DNA of 19,698 nucleotides from Pseudomonadota bacterium (GTDB taxonomy: Bacteria; Pseudomonadota; Gammaproteobacteria; Halothiobacillales; Halothiobacillaceae). A model generated the notes under the pieces. It saw only the letters and a program-made list of their open reading frames with translations, ran no database searches and was not told the DNA's origin. The stretch is from NCBI GenBank assembly GCA_021795795.1, contig JAJYPA010000099.1:1-19698 (forward strand), given 5' to 3'. Shown piece by piece: positions 1 through 7,427 of this stretch (its first letter is position 1; every line of letters starts with the position of its first letter). The translations under genes were made by a program, and so were the position numbers.

Positions 1-1
1 A

Positions 2-121
2 ATTGAAATTGATCAAACTAAGTCACATGCGCAAACATGGCTAAGCACGCATACCGTCAAACCGGATAATTATGAAATTACTTTTTCTGGCATAAAATTA
101 AACGGAGAACCAGAAAACTGA
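2..121 (+). CDS. 3' end of an unrecognised gene (partial)
   Basis: A reading frame is open from the left edge for 39 codons and ends at a TGA. Its last residues are ITFSGIKLNGEPEN. The composition (mixed polar and hydrophobic, Trp and Tyr present) looks like the C-terminus of a real protein rather than chance, but 39 codons is short and no family is recognised. It runs toward the caspase-like gene and ends about 210 bases from that gene's stop codon. In the stretch between the two stops I see no convincing gene and no strong terminator hairpin. Confidence 0.4.
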   Translation: MEIDQTKSHAQTWLSTHTVKPDNYEITFSGIKLNGEPEN

Positions 122-330
122 ACGAAATCAGGAATTCCAACATATTCCCGGAAGAAACTGACATATTGGTCGGCTCTTCTGGGAACCGCCCTGGAGATGG
201 GATAGTTTGCGGGCTTAGTTTTATCACTCTAATGTTTTGGTTCAGCGCATTAAACCGAGTTTGTTGAGAGTAGCACAAATAGCTGTTATTACATCATCTG
301 CAAATTGCACCACATTGCATAGCTGATTCA

Positions 331-1308
331 TCAAATACGCTTCTTTTCTGCAAGTGTTCTGTAGTGCTCCCCAAGCGCAGTTAAACGACATGCTTTATTT
401 TCCATGGCGGCGTTCCACATATGTGTTGCGCCAACTGGTACAAGCAAGTTAACCCGATTGAATTTCTGTAGGATGGCAAATGTCCTTGTGTTATCCAGGT
501 CTGGCGGCGGCATTCCTTGGTCCCGGCCTTTCATCTCCGGCTCGAATGTCGGATCTAATGGGAACTCGAATCCAGGATAGGGAAATAGCTCGGAAATCCT
601 TCGTAGATCGGATACCTCAAGCGGCGGCTGAACTCGGCGGAGCGAAACGAAGCTTTTCACATTGGTCTTGAATACTGGGCGCTGCTCCCAAGGGCCAAGA
701 GAGCGATCTATATGTGCATACACGCTCCCCGGTGTAACCTCGCCCAGCAGATTGGCAGCGGAACCGCTAAGCGCATCCACAAGCAGCGAGGTGAATATCC
801 CCGAGCCGTTTTCCTCTGAGGCATATTGTTCGTCCGTAGAAGCAGTCAGGATCGTCACCCCCTCTGCAATCTCCGCAGAATACGTCTTGTCGGTTGCAGA
901 TGTTCCTGCAATGCCTGAATGACAACTATCCAGAATAATAATTTTGTTCCTTGCCGCAGACTTATTGGCGTAGGTAAGTACATCGTTCAGGGATAGGCCG
1001 TCATCGCCGGATTTACACTCAGTTGTAATCAGATAGCCACCAGTGACTTCTATGAAGCCGTGCCCAGCGAAGTAAAACAAGGCAGTTTCCGGATCGCCGG
1101 CAAACAACTCTTTTACCGAATCTTTCAATTCCAACCGTGACACGGTATGGCCTGCACCTGTGCCGGCCATCAACTTCACGTCAAAATTTACCGACCCATC
1201 AGCGTGCCTCTCCAGAACGCTCTTAACGGCGTGAGCATCATTCACACAGCCATAAAGTGGCTTTGCTGCATCATAGTAGTCAATTCCAACGACCAGAGCT
1301 TTACGCAT
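331..1308 (-). CDS. thsA: Caspase-like protease, effector of a TIR-caspase (type IV Thoeris-like) system
   Basis: This 325-residue protein has a peptidase C14 (metacaspase-type) fold in its first ~225 residues. The N-terminus [12 protein letters not shown] is the usual first strand, the catalytic His83 lies in FYFAGHG, and the catalytic Cys129 lies in [12 protein letters not shown]-terminal extension of ~95 residues (from about [10 protein letters not shown]) is unassigned and may hold the activation or ligand-sensing part. The ATG is preceded by GAGG at a suitable distance. The gene lies 44 bases behind the TIR gene on the same strand, so the two form an operon. In the described TIR-caspase systems the TIR protein makes N7-cyclic ADP-ribose on infection, and this activates the protease to degrade cell proteins. 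The protease fold is clear from sequence; the system assignment rests on the pairing with the TIR gene. Confidence 0.85.
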   Translation of the reverse strand: MRKALVVGIDYYDAAKPLYGCVNDAHAVKSVLERHADGSVNFDVKLMAGTGAGHTVSRLELKDSVKELFAGDPETALFYFAGHGFIEVTGGYLITTECKSGDDGLSLNDVLTYANKSAARNKIIILDSCHSGIAGTSATDKTYSAEIAEGVTILTASTDEQYASEENGSGIFTSLLVDALSGSAANLLGEVTPGSVYAHIDRSLGPWEQRPVFKTNVKSFVSLRRVQPPLEVSDLRRISELFPYPGFEFPLDPTFEPEMKGRDQGMPPPDLDNTRTFAILQKFNRVNLLVPVGATHMWNAAMENKACRLTALGEHYRTLAEKKRI

Positions 1309-1352
1309 GATTACCTCATAATCCCTGCCGTAATTTGAACATCCCGATTCAG

Positions 1353-1760
1353 TTAGGCTACTTCGCGAATCGCGGTAACAATGCTATCCGTTTGCCACTT
1401 AACTACTTTATTTGCAGCATCTTTAACCGTTTTCGATGTCTTCTCAGATGCCCAAGGCTCGATAGCGACGATAGGCTTCCTCAGTTTCTTCGCAATTTCA
1501 ATTTCGATGTTGATCCATTTGCTATAAGTAGCGTACACCCCGGCCAGTATTACTACGACACTTGCATACTTCATCTGGTTTTCAATTGCGGCGCGAAGCG
1601 CAGCTTGGTTTGGCGCATTATGAATGGGGTCATCCTTTGGCACCGAATAGTTTTTGTAGGGAAAGTGGCCGCCCTTTGAATTGAGCAGTCCAGTCAGCTT
1701 TTCATATGCATCGGTGTATGCCCATGAATGACTGATGAACAAATTGTAAGTGTTGGCCAT
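1353..1760 (-). CDS. thsB: TIR-like (ThsB-type) domain protein, signal-producing partner of the caspase
   Basis: This 135-residue, single-domain protein starts NLFISHSW, the first strand and loop of ThsB/DUF1863-type TIR folds. Next come an [11 protein letters not shown] strand and [14 protein letters not shown], where Glu86 (alternatively Glu88) takes the place of the catalytic NADase glutamate. The final strand is PIVAIEP. The length fits stand-alone ThsB proteins (roughly 130-200 residues). ThsB enzymes sense phage and convert NAD+ to cyclic ADP-ribose isomers. It is the first gene of the operon, with an AAGGGA ribosome site about 9 bases before the ATG, and the caspase-like gene follows directly. 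A plain DUF1863 protein with another role is the alternative, but the protease partner makes the Thoeris reading much more likely. Confidence 0.8.
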   Translation of the reverse strand: MANTYNLFISHSWAYTDAYEKLTGLLNSKGGHFPYKNYSVPKDDPIHNAPNQAALRAAIENQMKYASVVVILAGVYATYSKWINIEIEIAKKLRKPIVAIEPWASEKTSKTVKDAANKVVKWQTDSIVTAIREVA

Positions 1761-1871
1761 GGCAGATTCCCTTCTGAAAAGTATTCACTAGGATATTTAG
1801 TTGCCGAGCGTAACTCAGCAAACCACCGTTTTCTTTACATAGTTTACCAGCCCGACAAAAGCTGCACAAAT

Positions 1872-1930
1872 CGCATTATATGCGTAAAGTAATCTGGTAT
1901 AGTTATCAATGTACAGATTAGGAGCGTTTA
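1872..1930. promoter_or_regulatory. Divergent control region: two dyads, promoter elements and recombinase RBS
   Basis: This segment lies between the divergent TIR and recombinase genes. It holds a short dyad, CGCAT-TAT-ATGCG (1872-1884), and a 29-bp dyad with arms AATCTG and CAGATT (1891-1919). A TATAGT at 1898-1903 could be the + strand -10 box. A perfect TATAAT on the minus strand (1880-1875) could serve the TIR operon, leaving a ~108-base leader. I find no good -35 for either. AGGAG at 1920-1924 sits 6 bases before the recombinase ATG. The 29-bp dyad has the size of a resolvase half-res subsite, so it may be where the adjacent recombinase binds to recombine or to control itself. That role is inferred. 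Confidence 0.4.
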
Positions 1931-2527
1931 ATGCGCATCGGCTACGCCAGAGTTTCCACCCAAGATCAGCACCCCGAGCTTCAGGTTGATGCTTTGGCTG
2001 GGGCTGGTTGTGAGCAGATCTTCCAAGAGAAGCTATCTGGTAAAGATCGGGACCGACCAGAACTTGAAACCTGCCTCAAGGTACTGCGCAAGGGAGATAT
2101 GCTCGTCGTTTGGCGGCTGGATCGTCTGGGGCGCTCGCTCAAGGATCTGGTGGAAATCGTTCACGCCCTTGAGAATCGGGGCGTAGGCTTTCAATCGCTG
2201 ACCGAAAGCATCGATACCACCAATGCTGGTGGCAAGCTCATATTCCACGTCTTCGCAGCATTAGCTGAATTCGAGCGAAACCTGATTCGCGAACGTACCG
2301 TTGCCGGCCTTGCAGCGGCTCGCGCGCGGGGTCGCAAAGGTGGACGGAAGCTCAAACTGAACAAGGCGGATGTCCGCAAAGCAGCTGCCATGCTGCTTGA
2401 TCCGTTAATGACCAAAACCGAGGTTGCAAAGCATTTTGGCGTTTCTCGGGTCACATTGAATCTGGCGCTTGAGCGGGAAGGCTATACGCACAACCCCGCC
2501 GCGCCACAGGGAGAAAATATCGCATGA
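1931..2527 (+). CDS. Serine recombinase (resolvase/invertase family)
   Basis: This 198-residue member of the Tn3 resolvase/Hin invertase family has its N-terminal catalytic domain in MRIGYARVSTQDQ, with nucleophile Ser9 and Arg7. The conserved WRLDRLGRS block carries Arg65 and Arg68. The E-helix region runs through FERNLIRERT. A C-terminal helix-turn-helix follows (about residues 140-185, TKTEVAKHFGVSRVTLNLAL). All catalytic residues looked for are present, so it should be active. Its TGA overlaps the hsdM ATG (ATGA), making it the translationally coupled first gene of the restriction operon. Such coupling is not usual for a type I locus. It may have arrived as a transposon remnant, or it may act on the dyads just upstream. 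No transposase or second specificity cassette lies nearby. Confidence 0.93.
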   Translation: MRIGYARVSTQDQHPELQVDALAGAGCEQIFQEKLSGKDRDRPELETCLKVLRKGDMLVVWRLDRLGRSLKDLVEIVHALENRGVGFQSLTESIDTTNAGGKLIFHVFAALAEFERNLIRERTVAGLAAARARGRKGGRKLKLNKADVRKAAAMLLDPLMTKTEVAKHFGVSRVTLNLALEREGYTHNPAAPQGENIA

Positions 2528-4113
2528 CCGAAGCCGAGTTCAAAAAGCTGCTATGGGATTCCGCCAACAAGCTACGCGGCGCCATGTCTGCCGCCGAGTA
2601 CAAGTTTCCCGTGTTGGGTCTGGTGTTCCTGAAATATGTAAGCGACATCTTCGATGCGCAGCGCGAGGTGATCCGAACACGTCTCGCCGATCCTAACTCC
2701 GATCTCTTCATGCCGGAAGATATGCGAGAGGAAGCTTTCGCCGCTCTCTCCGAGGATCGCGATGCCTACAAGCAAGACAACGTGTTCTGGATTCCCGAGG
2801 AGGCTCGCTTTTCTAAACTGCTCAAACAGGCTGCCGACTCCAAGCTCGGCAAGCTTCTGGACGACGGCATGGCCGCCATCGAACGTGAGAATGAAAAGCT
2901 GCGCGGCGTGCTTTACCGTGATTTTGCTCGCCTACCGCTGGAAGATGGAGTGTTGGGCGACCTGATGGGTATCATCGCCAAAATGAAGTTCGACCCCAAG
3001 CAGGATACCTCCCGAGATGTCTTTGGCGAGGTGTATGAATACTTCCTCGGCAATTTCGCCCTGTCGGAAGGTCAGCGTGCCGGGCAGTTCTACACGCCGC
3101 GCTCGGTGGTATCCGTGCTGGTGGAAATCCTCGCACCGTTCGCCGGACGCATCTACGACCCAGCCTGTGGCTCGGGCGGCATGTTTGTCTATTCGGAGCG
3201 CTTTATCGAAGCCCACGGCGGCAAGAAGGGGCAGGCCGCCATCTACGGCCAGGAGCTCTCCGCGACCACGCGCAAGCTGGCGTGCATGAACCTCGCCATT
3301 CGCAGCATCGACTACGACATGGGGAAATCCCACGGCGATACCTTCCATAACGACCAGCACCCGGACCTGCGGGCCGACTTCGTGCTGGCCAATCCGCCCT
3401 TTAACATCAAGGGATGGGGCGCCGACAAATTACCCAATGACCCGCGCTGGAAGTATGGCGTACCCCCAAATGGCAACGCCAACTATGCCTGGCTGCAACA
3501 TATGGTTGCTCGCCTATCTGCCGATGGCCGCGCCGGTATCGTGCTGGCTAACGGTTCGATGACGACCAATACCAGCGGTGAAGGAGATATCCGCACTGCC
3601 ATGATCAAGGGCGACGTGGTGGAGTGCATGGTCTCTTTGCCGGGCCAGCTTTTCGCTAACACGCAAATTCCTGCGTGCCTGTGGTTTCTCTCTCACAATA
3701 AGGCCGCAGGCAAAAACGGCAAGCACGACCGGCGCAAGCAGGTGTTGTTCATCGATGCCCGCAAGCTCGCCACACTGATTCCCGGCTCTCGAAAGCAGAA
3801 GGAATTCTCCGAAGCAGAAATCCGCCAGATCGCTCAGACCTACCACAACTGGCGCGGCACCCAATGGGGGGAAGGCAGTTACGAAGATGTACCAGCCTTC
3901 TGCAAATCCGCGACGCTGGACAAAATCGAGCAGCATGGCTTCGCACTGACGCCGGGCCGCTACGTCGGTGCGACAGATGTCGAGGACGACGACGAAGTGT
4001 TCGATGAACAAATGGCGATGCTAACTTCCGAGTTGTCGACTATGTTCAGTCGGAGTGCGGAGCTGGAAGCGAAAGTGCGGGTGCAGCTCGGGAGGGTTGG
4101 ATATGGAGTCTGA
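2524..4113 (+). CDS. hsdM: Type I restriction-modification DNA methyltransferase subunit M
   Basis: HsdM is the N6-adenine methyltransferase of the HsdR2M2S1 complex. It uses S-adenosylmethionine to methylate adenines in the target chosen by HsdS. The 529-residue length is typical. The N-terminal HsdM helical domain spans residues ~4-150 (LRGAMSAAEYKFPVLGLVFL). The SAM-binding motif I is DPACGSGG (212-219) and the catalytic motif IV is NPPF (290-293). GQFYTPRSVV just before motif I is also characteristic. The gene looks complete and functional. It starts inside the recombinase stop codon and its end overlaps hsdS by 11 bases, so M and S are translated as a coupled pair. Confidence 0.97.
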   Translation: MTEAEFKKLLWDSANKLRGAMSAAEYKFPVLGLVFLKYVSDIFDAQREVIRTRLADPNSDLFMPEDMREEAFAALSEDRDAYKQDNVFWIPEEARFSKLLKQAADSKLGKLLDDGMAAIERENEKLRGVLYRDFARLPLEDGVLGDLMGIIAKMKFDPKQDTSRDVFGEVYEYFLGNFALSEGQRAGQFYTPRSVVSVLVEILAPFAGRIYDPACGSGGMFVYSERFIEAHGGKKGQAAIYGQELSATTRKLACMNLAIRSIDYDMGKSHGDTFHNDQHPDLRADFVLANPPFNIKGWGADKLPNDPRWKYGVPPNGNANYAWLQHMVARLSADGRAGIVLANGSMTTNTSGEGDIRTAMIKGDVVECMVSLPGQLFANTQIPACLWFLSHNKAAGKNGKHDRRKQVLFIDARKLATLIPGSRKQKEFSEAEIRQIAQTYHNWRGTQWGEGSYEDVPAFCKSATLDKIEQHGFALTPGRYVGATDVEDDDEVFDEQMAMLTSELSTMFSRSAELEAKVRVQLGRVGYGV

Positions 4114-5443
4114 ACACTTAGCAACCCTTGCGGTTCACACTATCGGCGGGGGATGGGGGAAGGAGCAGTTTGACGAAAGACACACCGTTCGGGTTGCTGT
4201 CATTCGCGGAACCGACATACCGAAACTCTCAGTGGGGGATATATCGACCGTTCCGAAGCGATGGGAGACACCCAGAAAAGTAGAAAGCCGGCTATTACGA
4301 TATGGCGACATAGTTATCGAGGTATCAGGTGGCAGCCCGACAAGCGGGCAGCACACAGGCCGTGCATTATTAATAACCAAAGAAATGATCGATCAACTTG
4401 GCGGGTCAGTCATCCCAGCCAGTTTTTGCCGTTTGCTGAGATTAAATAATTCCAAGGTTGATCCGCGGTATGTTACTTATCAAATTGCTGGTCTTCATTT
4501 TTCAGGTGAAATCGGGCAATTTGAAAATCAATCAACAGGATTGGCTAATTTCCAGTTTCAGAAATTCATCGACAGTGTATGCCCAGATATTGCCGACATT
4601 TCCGAACAACGCCGGGTCAGTGAGGTATTGAACTGTCTTGACGACCGAATTCGCCACAACCGCGCCTTGGCTGCCAACCTAGAAGCCATCGTCAGACGGC
4701 TATTCAAGTCCTGGTTTGTGGATTTTGACCCCGTGAGGGCCAAGGCTGCCGGAGAAAATCCTCCCGGTCTCGCGGACGACATCGCGGTGCTGTTCCCGGA
4801 GCAGTTCGTGGACAGCGAGTTGGGGGAGATTCCGGGAGGGTGGCGGCTGGAAACACTGACTTCGGTGGCACGCCTAAACCCTGAAACATGGACAACGCGG
4901 AAACATCCAGACGAAATCCGCTATCTTGATCTGTCGAATGTGAAGGATGGCTTGATCGATGCACCCACAAAATATTCGTGGGAAGAAGCGCCGAGCCGTG
5001 CCCGAAGAGTGCTCCAACAAGGTGACACCATCATTGGCACAGTTCGCCCTGGAAACCGCTCTTTTGCTTTGATTGATCAGGCTGGACTAACCGGCAGTAC
5101 TGGTTTCGCTGTCCTCCGCCCACTATGCGATGTCAATCGAGAATTTCTGTACATTGCAGCGACAAGTGATGATGCAATCGAACGATTGGCGCACTTGGCA
5201 GATGGCGCGGCATATCCTGCAGTTCGGCCAGAGGTGGTATTGGCTACGGAGATCGTAATGCCGAGTGAGGAAATAATGACGGCTTTCTCGGCTTTGACGG
5301 AAGGCATGATTGACCTGGCCTCTGTGTGCAAACAAGAGATCAAGGCTCTTGCAGGAATTAGAGACCTCCTCCTCCCCCGCCTGATCTCCGGCAAGCTCCG
5401 CGTTGAGGATGCCGAATCCGTTATCGAAGAGGCCATCACATGA
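4103..5443 (+). CDS. hsdS: Type I restriction-modification specificity subunit S
   Basis: HsdS recognises the bipartite DNA target for both methylation and cleavage. I chose the ATG at 4103 (446 residues) because GGAGGG lies 6 bases before it; an earlier in-frame ATG at 4055 lies deep in hsdM. The order is target-recognition domain 1 (about residues 1-165), a central conserved helical region (DISEQRRVSEVLNCLDDRIR to FKSWFVDFDPVRAKA), target-recognition domain 2 (about 230-385, opening with LGEIPGGWRLETL), and a distal conserved helix (QEIKALAGIRDLLLPRLISGKL). Both domains look intact. The first domain is visibly more A+T-rich than hsdM, as expected if specificity domains are swapped between lineages. 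The stop overlaps the next ATG (ATGA). Confidence 0.95.
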   Translation: MESEHLATLAVHTIGGGWGKEQFDERHTVRVAVIRGTDIPKLSVGDISTVPKRWETPRKVESRLLRYGDIVIEVSGGSPTSGQHTGRALLITKEMIDQLGGSVIPASFCRLLRLNNSKVDPRYVTYQIAGLHFSGEIGQFENQSTGLANFQFQKFIDSVCPDIADISEQRRVSEVLNCLDDRIRHNRALAANLEAIVRRLFKSWFVDFDPVRAKAAGENPPGLADDIAVLFPEQFVDSELGEIPGGWRLETLTSVARLNPETWTTRKHPDEIRYLDLSNVKDGLIDAPTKYSWEEAPSRARRVLQQGDTIIGTVRPGNRSFALIDQAGLTGSTGFAVLRPLCDVNREFLYIAATSDDAIERLAHLADGAAYPAVRPEVVLATEIVMPSEEIMTAFSALTEGMIDLASVCKQEIKALAGIRDLLLPRLISGKLRVEDAESVIEEAIT

Positions 5444-6393
5444 CCGCCAAGAAACCCTTGAGCAAGCTGGAGCGCGTGCCACTACGCGAAGCCTGGAAGC
5501 ATGAAGCCAGCGACTTCACCCCTTGGCTGGCCGAGACCGACAACCTGAACGCGCTGGCCGATGCGCTAGGCATCAGCGAACTCGTGCTGGTGGCCACCGA
5601 GCACTGGGTCGGCGACTTTAAGCTGGATATTCTCTGCACTGATGGCGACGAACAGGTCATCATCGAAAACCAGCTTGAAAAGACCAACCACTCGCATCTG
5701 GGTCAGATCATCGCCTACGCGGCCGGCGTGGGCGCCAAGAAGGTCATTTGGGTGGCCGAATCTTTCCGCCCTGAGCATGCCGCTGCACTGCAATTCCTGA
5801 ACGACAACACGACCGACGACCTCAACTTTTTCGCCGTCGAGGTTGAATTATGGAAGATTGGCGACTCGCCACTGGCGCCCAAGTTCGAGGTGGTAGTGAA
5901 ACCCAACGAATGGACGAAGGCTGGGCGGGAGCAGGCTCGTGCTGCAGCAGTGACAACGCCGACCAAGCAGTTGCAGCAGAAATTTTGGATAGCGTTAGTC
6001 GAACACTTGGCTGTGAATGCGCCTCAGATTCGCCCCCAGAAGCCTCGGCCTCAACACTGGCTGAACAACTCCATAGGGCGCGCCGGATTCGGGCTAAACC
6101 TTACCGCCAACACCCGCGATCAGCGCCTAGGCGTCGAGCTTTGGATTCCCGGCGCGCAGGCCAAACTGCACTTTGCCAATCTATTGGCCCAGAAACAGGA
6201 CATCGAGGCCAAGCTGGGGTTCGAGCTGGACTGGCAAGAGCTGCCCGATGCCAAGGCGGTCCGGATTGCATCCTGGTATCCAGATGCCTCGATTGAGAAC
6301 GAACAACGCTGGCACGAATACATCGACTGGCTCACGCAGCGGCTGGTCAAGATGGATACAGTGCTACGCCCAATCGTGAAGGCACTACCATGA
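5440..6393 (+). CDS. DUF4268 domain protein with a PD-(D/E)XK-like N-terminal half
   Basis: This 317-residue protein has an N-terminal half with the restriction-endonuclease-like pattern. An early acidic residue lies in WKHEASDFTPWLAE, then Asp63 in GDFKLDILCTD, then Glu76-Asn-Gln78 in VIIENQLE (a variant of the D-ExK core), followed by HLGQIIAYAAG. The C-terminal half (from about residue 160) matches the DUF4268 pattern, rich in Trp and basic residues (RIASWYPDASIENEQRW). Such proteins are frequent companions of type I restriction loci and other defence islands. Nuclease activity is plausible but unproven, since Gln replaces the usual Lys. Both gene ends overlap neighbours by ATGA, so it is co-translated with hsdS. 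Confidence 0.8.
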   Translation: MTAKKPLSKLERVPLREAWKHEASDFTPWLAETDNLNALADALGISELVLVATEHWVGDFKLDILCTDGDEQVIIENQLEKTNHSHLGQIIAYAAGVGAKKVIWVAESFRPEHAAALQFLNDNTTDDLNFFAVEVELWKIGDSPLAPKFEVVVKPNEWTKAGREQARAAAVTTPTKQLQQKFWIALVEHLAVNAPQIRPQKPRPQHWLNNSIGRAGFGLNLTANTRDQRLGVELWIPGAQAKLHFANLLAQKQDIEAKLGFELDWQELPDAKAVRIASWYPDASIENEQRWHEYIDWLTQRLVKMDTVLRPIVKALP

Positions 6394-6599
6394 CCGAGCA
6401 AAATACAGAGCCTGCTGATCAGAACGAACTGATTAAAGCCAAACTGCTAGATGGCTCGATTGGTGCTATTTCACTGGATACATGTATTTTTTCGAGGGCT
6501 GGCTATCGGCTTGATCAAGGCAACTTGTGGCGACTGGAACAGTTCAAGGGTAATGCCTTTCGCCTGATTTTTTCGGAAGTTACGTTGGTGGCGTCTTAA
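6390..6599 (+). pseudogene. N-terminal remnant of a PIN-domain ribonuclease-like gene
   Basis: Only 69 codons remain, beginning in the stop codon of the DUF4268 gene (ATGA). The segment GAISLDTCIFSRAGYRLDQG then LWRLEQFKGNAFRLIFSEVTL reads as the first strand, helix and second strand of a PIN domain. Asp30 is the first metal ligand and Glu63 the second. PIN nucleases of this kind are normally well over 100 residues, and the later acidic residues are missing. The frame stops at a TAA just as a gene of different composition begins. I read it as a gene cut off when the membrane-protein segment replaced its 3' part. A short functional protein cannot be excluded, since its start is still coupled. 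Confidence 0.55.
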
Positions 6600-6610
6600 A
6601 GGAAACAAAA

Positions 6611-7210
6611 ATGCTGCAATTTTTTGGATATTTCACGGGAGCGATAAGTGGGTTGCTTACGCTTGTTGGCCTCTTTCTTCAGGTTTCAGATATTTTCCCT
6701 GCACACAGGGAGGCACGAAAGGCCGCGCTGTACATCAGTCTTGGGGTGTTCATCGGGAATATCCTTGGTATGATGAAATCAATAAATATCAATATCGATG
6801 TAAGGAATTATAGCCCTATAACGATTACGCTATTGATTTTGTTTGTGCTCATCGCATTATCTGGACTCACTGTTACCTTCCTGGGTCTTAGTCGAAAGGA
6901 GATCGCAGCCCGTCAGGAATCTTACGGAGTAGCTGCATTTTTTGGAGTTGCCAGTATTGCCGTATTAATTGCCATAGCATTTTCTCGCGGCGCAGTCGTC
7001 TCAAGGTATTCATTGGACGAGGACATGGCTGTGGCGAAATATGATTTCGCACACAATGATTACGCGCGGGGTGTCGCTGCACTTGAACAGGCGAAAGCTG
7101 ATTTACAGCCTAACGACCCCCTTCAATCAAGAATTGACCAGTTCATCGCGAACGCTAAAGCGAAAGAAACGAAAGATCTCTCCGATCCAGCGAGTGCGCC
7201 ATTGCGCTGA
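6611..7210 (+). CDS. Membrane protein of unknown function (four predicted transmembrane segments)
   Basis: This is a 199-residue protein of no recognised family. Four hydrophobic stretches look membrane-spanning: about residues 4-26 (FGYFTGAISGLLTLVGLFLQ), 40-56, 70-93 (ITITLLILFVLIALSGLTVT) and 106-128. The C-terminal ~65 residues are soluble and helical (YDFAHNDYARGVAALEQAKA), recalling a single TPR-like hairpin. AAAGGAAAC before the ATG is a good ribosome site. Base composition and codon use are A+T-richer than hsdM or hsdR, so it probably came in separately, splitting the PIN gene. A membrane component in the middle of a restriction operon could be an added effector or an unrelated passenger; the sequence does not decide. 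Confidence 0.7.
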   Translation: MLQFFGYFTGAISGLLTLVGLFLQVSDIFPAHREARKAALYISLGVFIGNILGMMKSININIDVRNYSPITITLLILFVLIALSGLTVTFLGLSRKEIAARQESYGVAAFFGVASIAVLIAIAFSRGAVVSRYSLDEDMAVAKYDFAHNDYARGVAALEQAKADLQPNDPLQSRIDQFIANAKAKETKDLSDPASAPLR

Positions 7211-7267
7211 ACAACGCACATGTCCGTTCGAAATACATTTGATTAGCTATTCAAAGAGGGGGGTTCC

Positions 7268-7384
7268 ATGCCATCGCTTGATTTTGAAATCGAAAAAAAT
7301 CAGTTTCGAGTGTTTTACGCCTCAGATGGAATTAGTTTCAACCCGTCACGATATCGACTTTGGCTCTGTTGGGCCAGATTATAG
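7268..7384 (+). CDS. Possible small protein of 38 residues (uncertain)
   Basis: In the ~215-base gap between the membrane gene and hsdR, an ATG preceded by GAGGGGGG opens a 38-codon frame beginning MPSLDFEIEKNQFRVFYASD. The purine-rich ribosome site is the main support. Another frame in the same gap ends with the acidic tail DIDFGSVGPDYSDEDNSKYY at 7412, which also looks protein-like and could be the decayed 3' end of an older gene. Only one of these is likely to mean anything, and both may be debris from the insertion that truncated the PIN gene. Confidence 0.25.
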   Translation: MPSLDFEIEKNQFRVFYASDGISFNPSRYRLWLCWARL

Positions 7385-7427
7385 CGATGAAGACAATAGC
7401 AAATACTACTGACGAGCCCAAAGAAAT

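Noticed and set aside
27..40. ATGCGCAAACAT near the left edge, similar to ATGCGCAACAT by the recombinase gene, as a possible left attachment site
   Set aside because: The match is about 11 bases with a gap, lacks the opposite TTGC arm and lies inside a probable coding frame; chance cannot be excluded.
78..278. 66-codon minus-strand frame downstream of the caspase-like gene
   Set aside because: No ribosome site, no family resemblance, and it overlaps the more protein-like + strand partial frame at 2-121; probably chance.
4103..5443. hsdS inversion system run by the upstream serine recombinase
   Set aside because: There is a single full hsdS and no second specificity fragment or inverted repeat pair around it in the window.
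7041..7412. 123-codon + strand frame overlapping the membrane-protein gene
   Set aside because: Its first half lies out of frame inside the better-supported membrane protein and reads as low-quality basic sequence; only its last part is kept, as a possible remnant.
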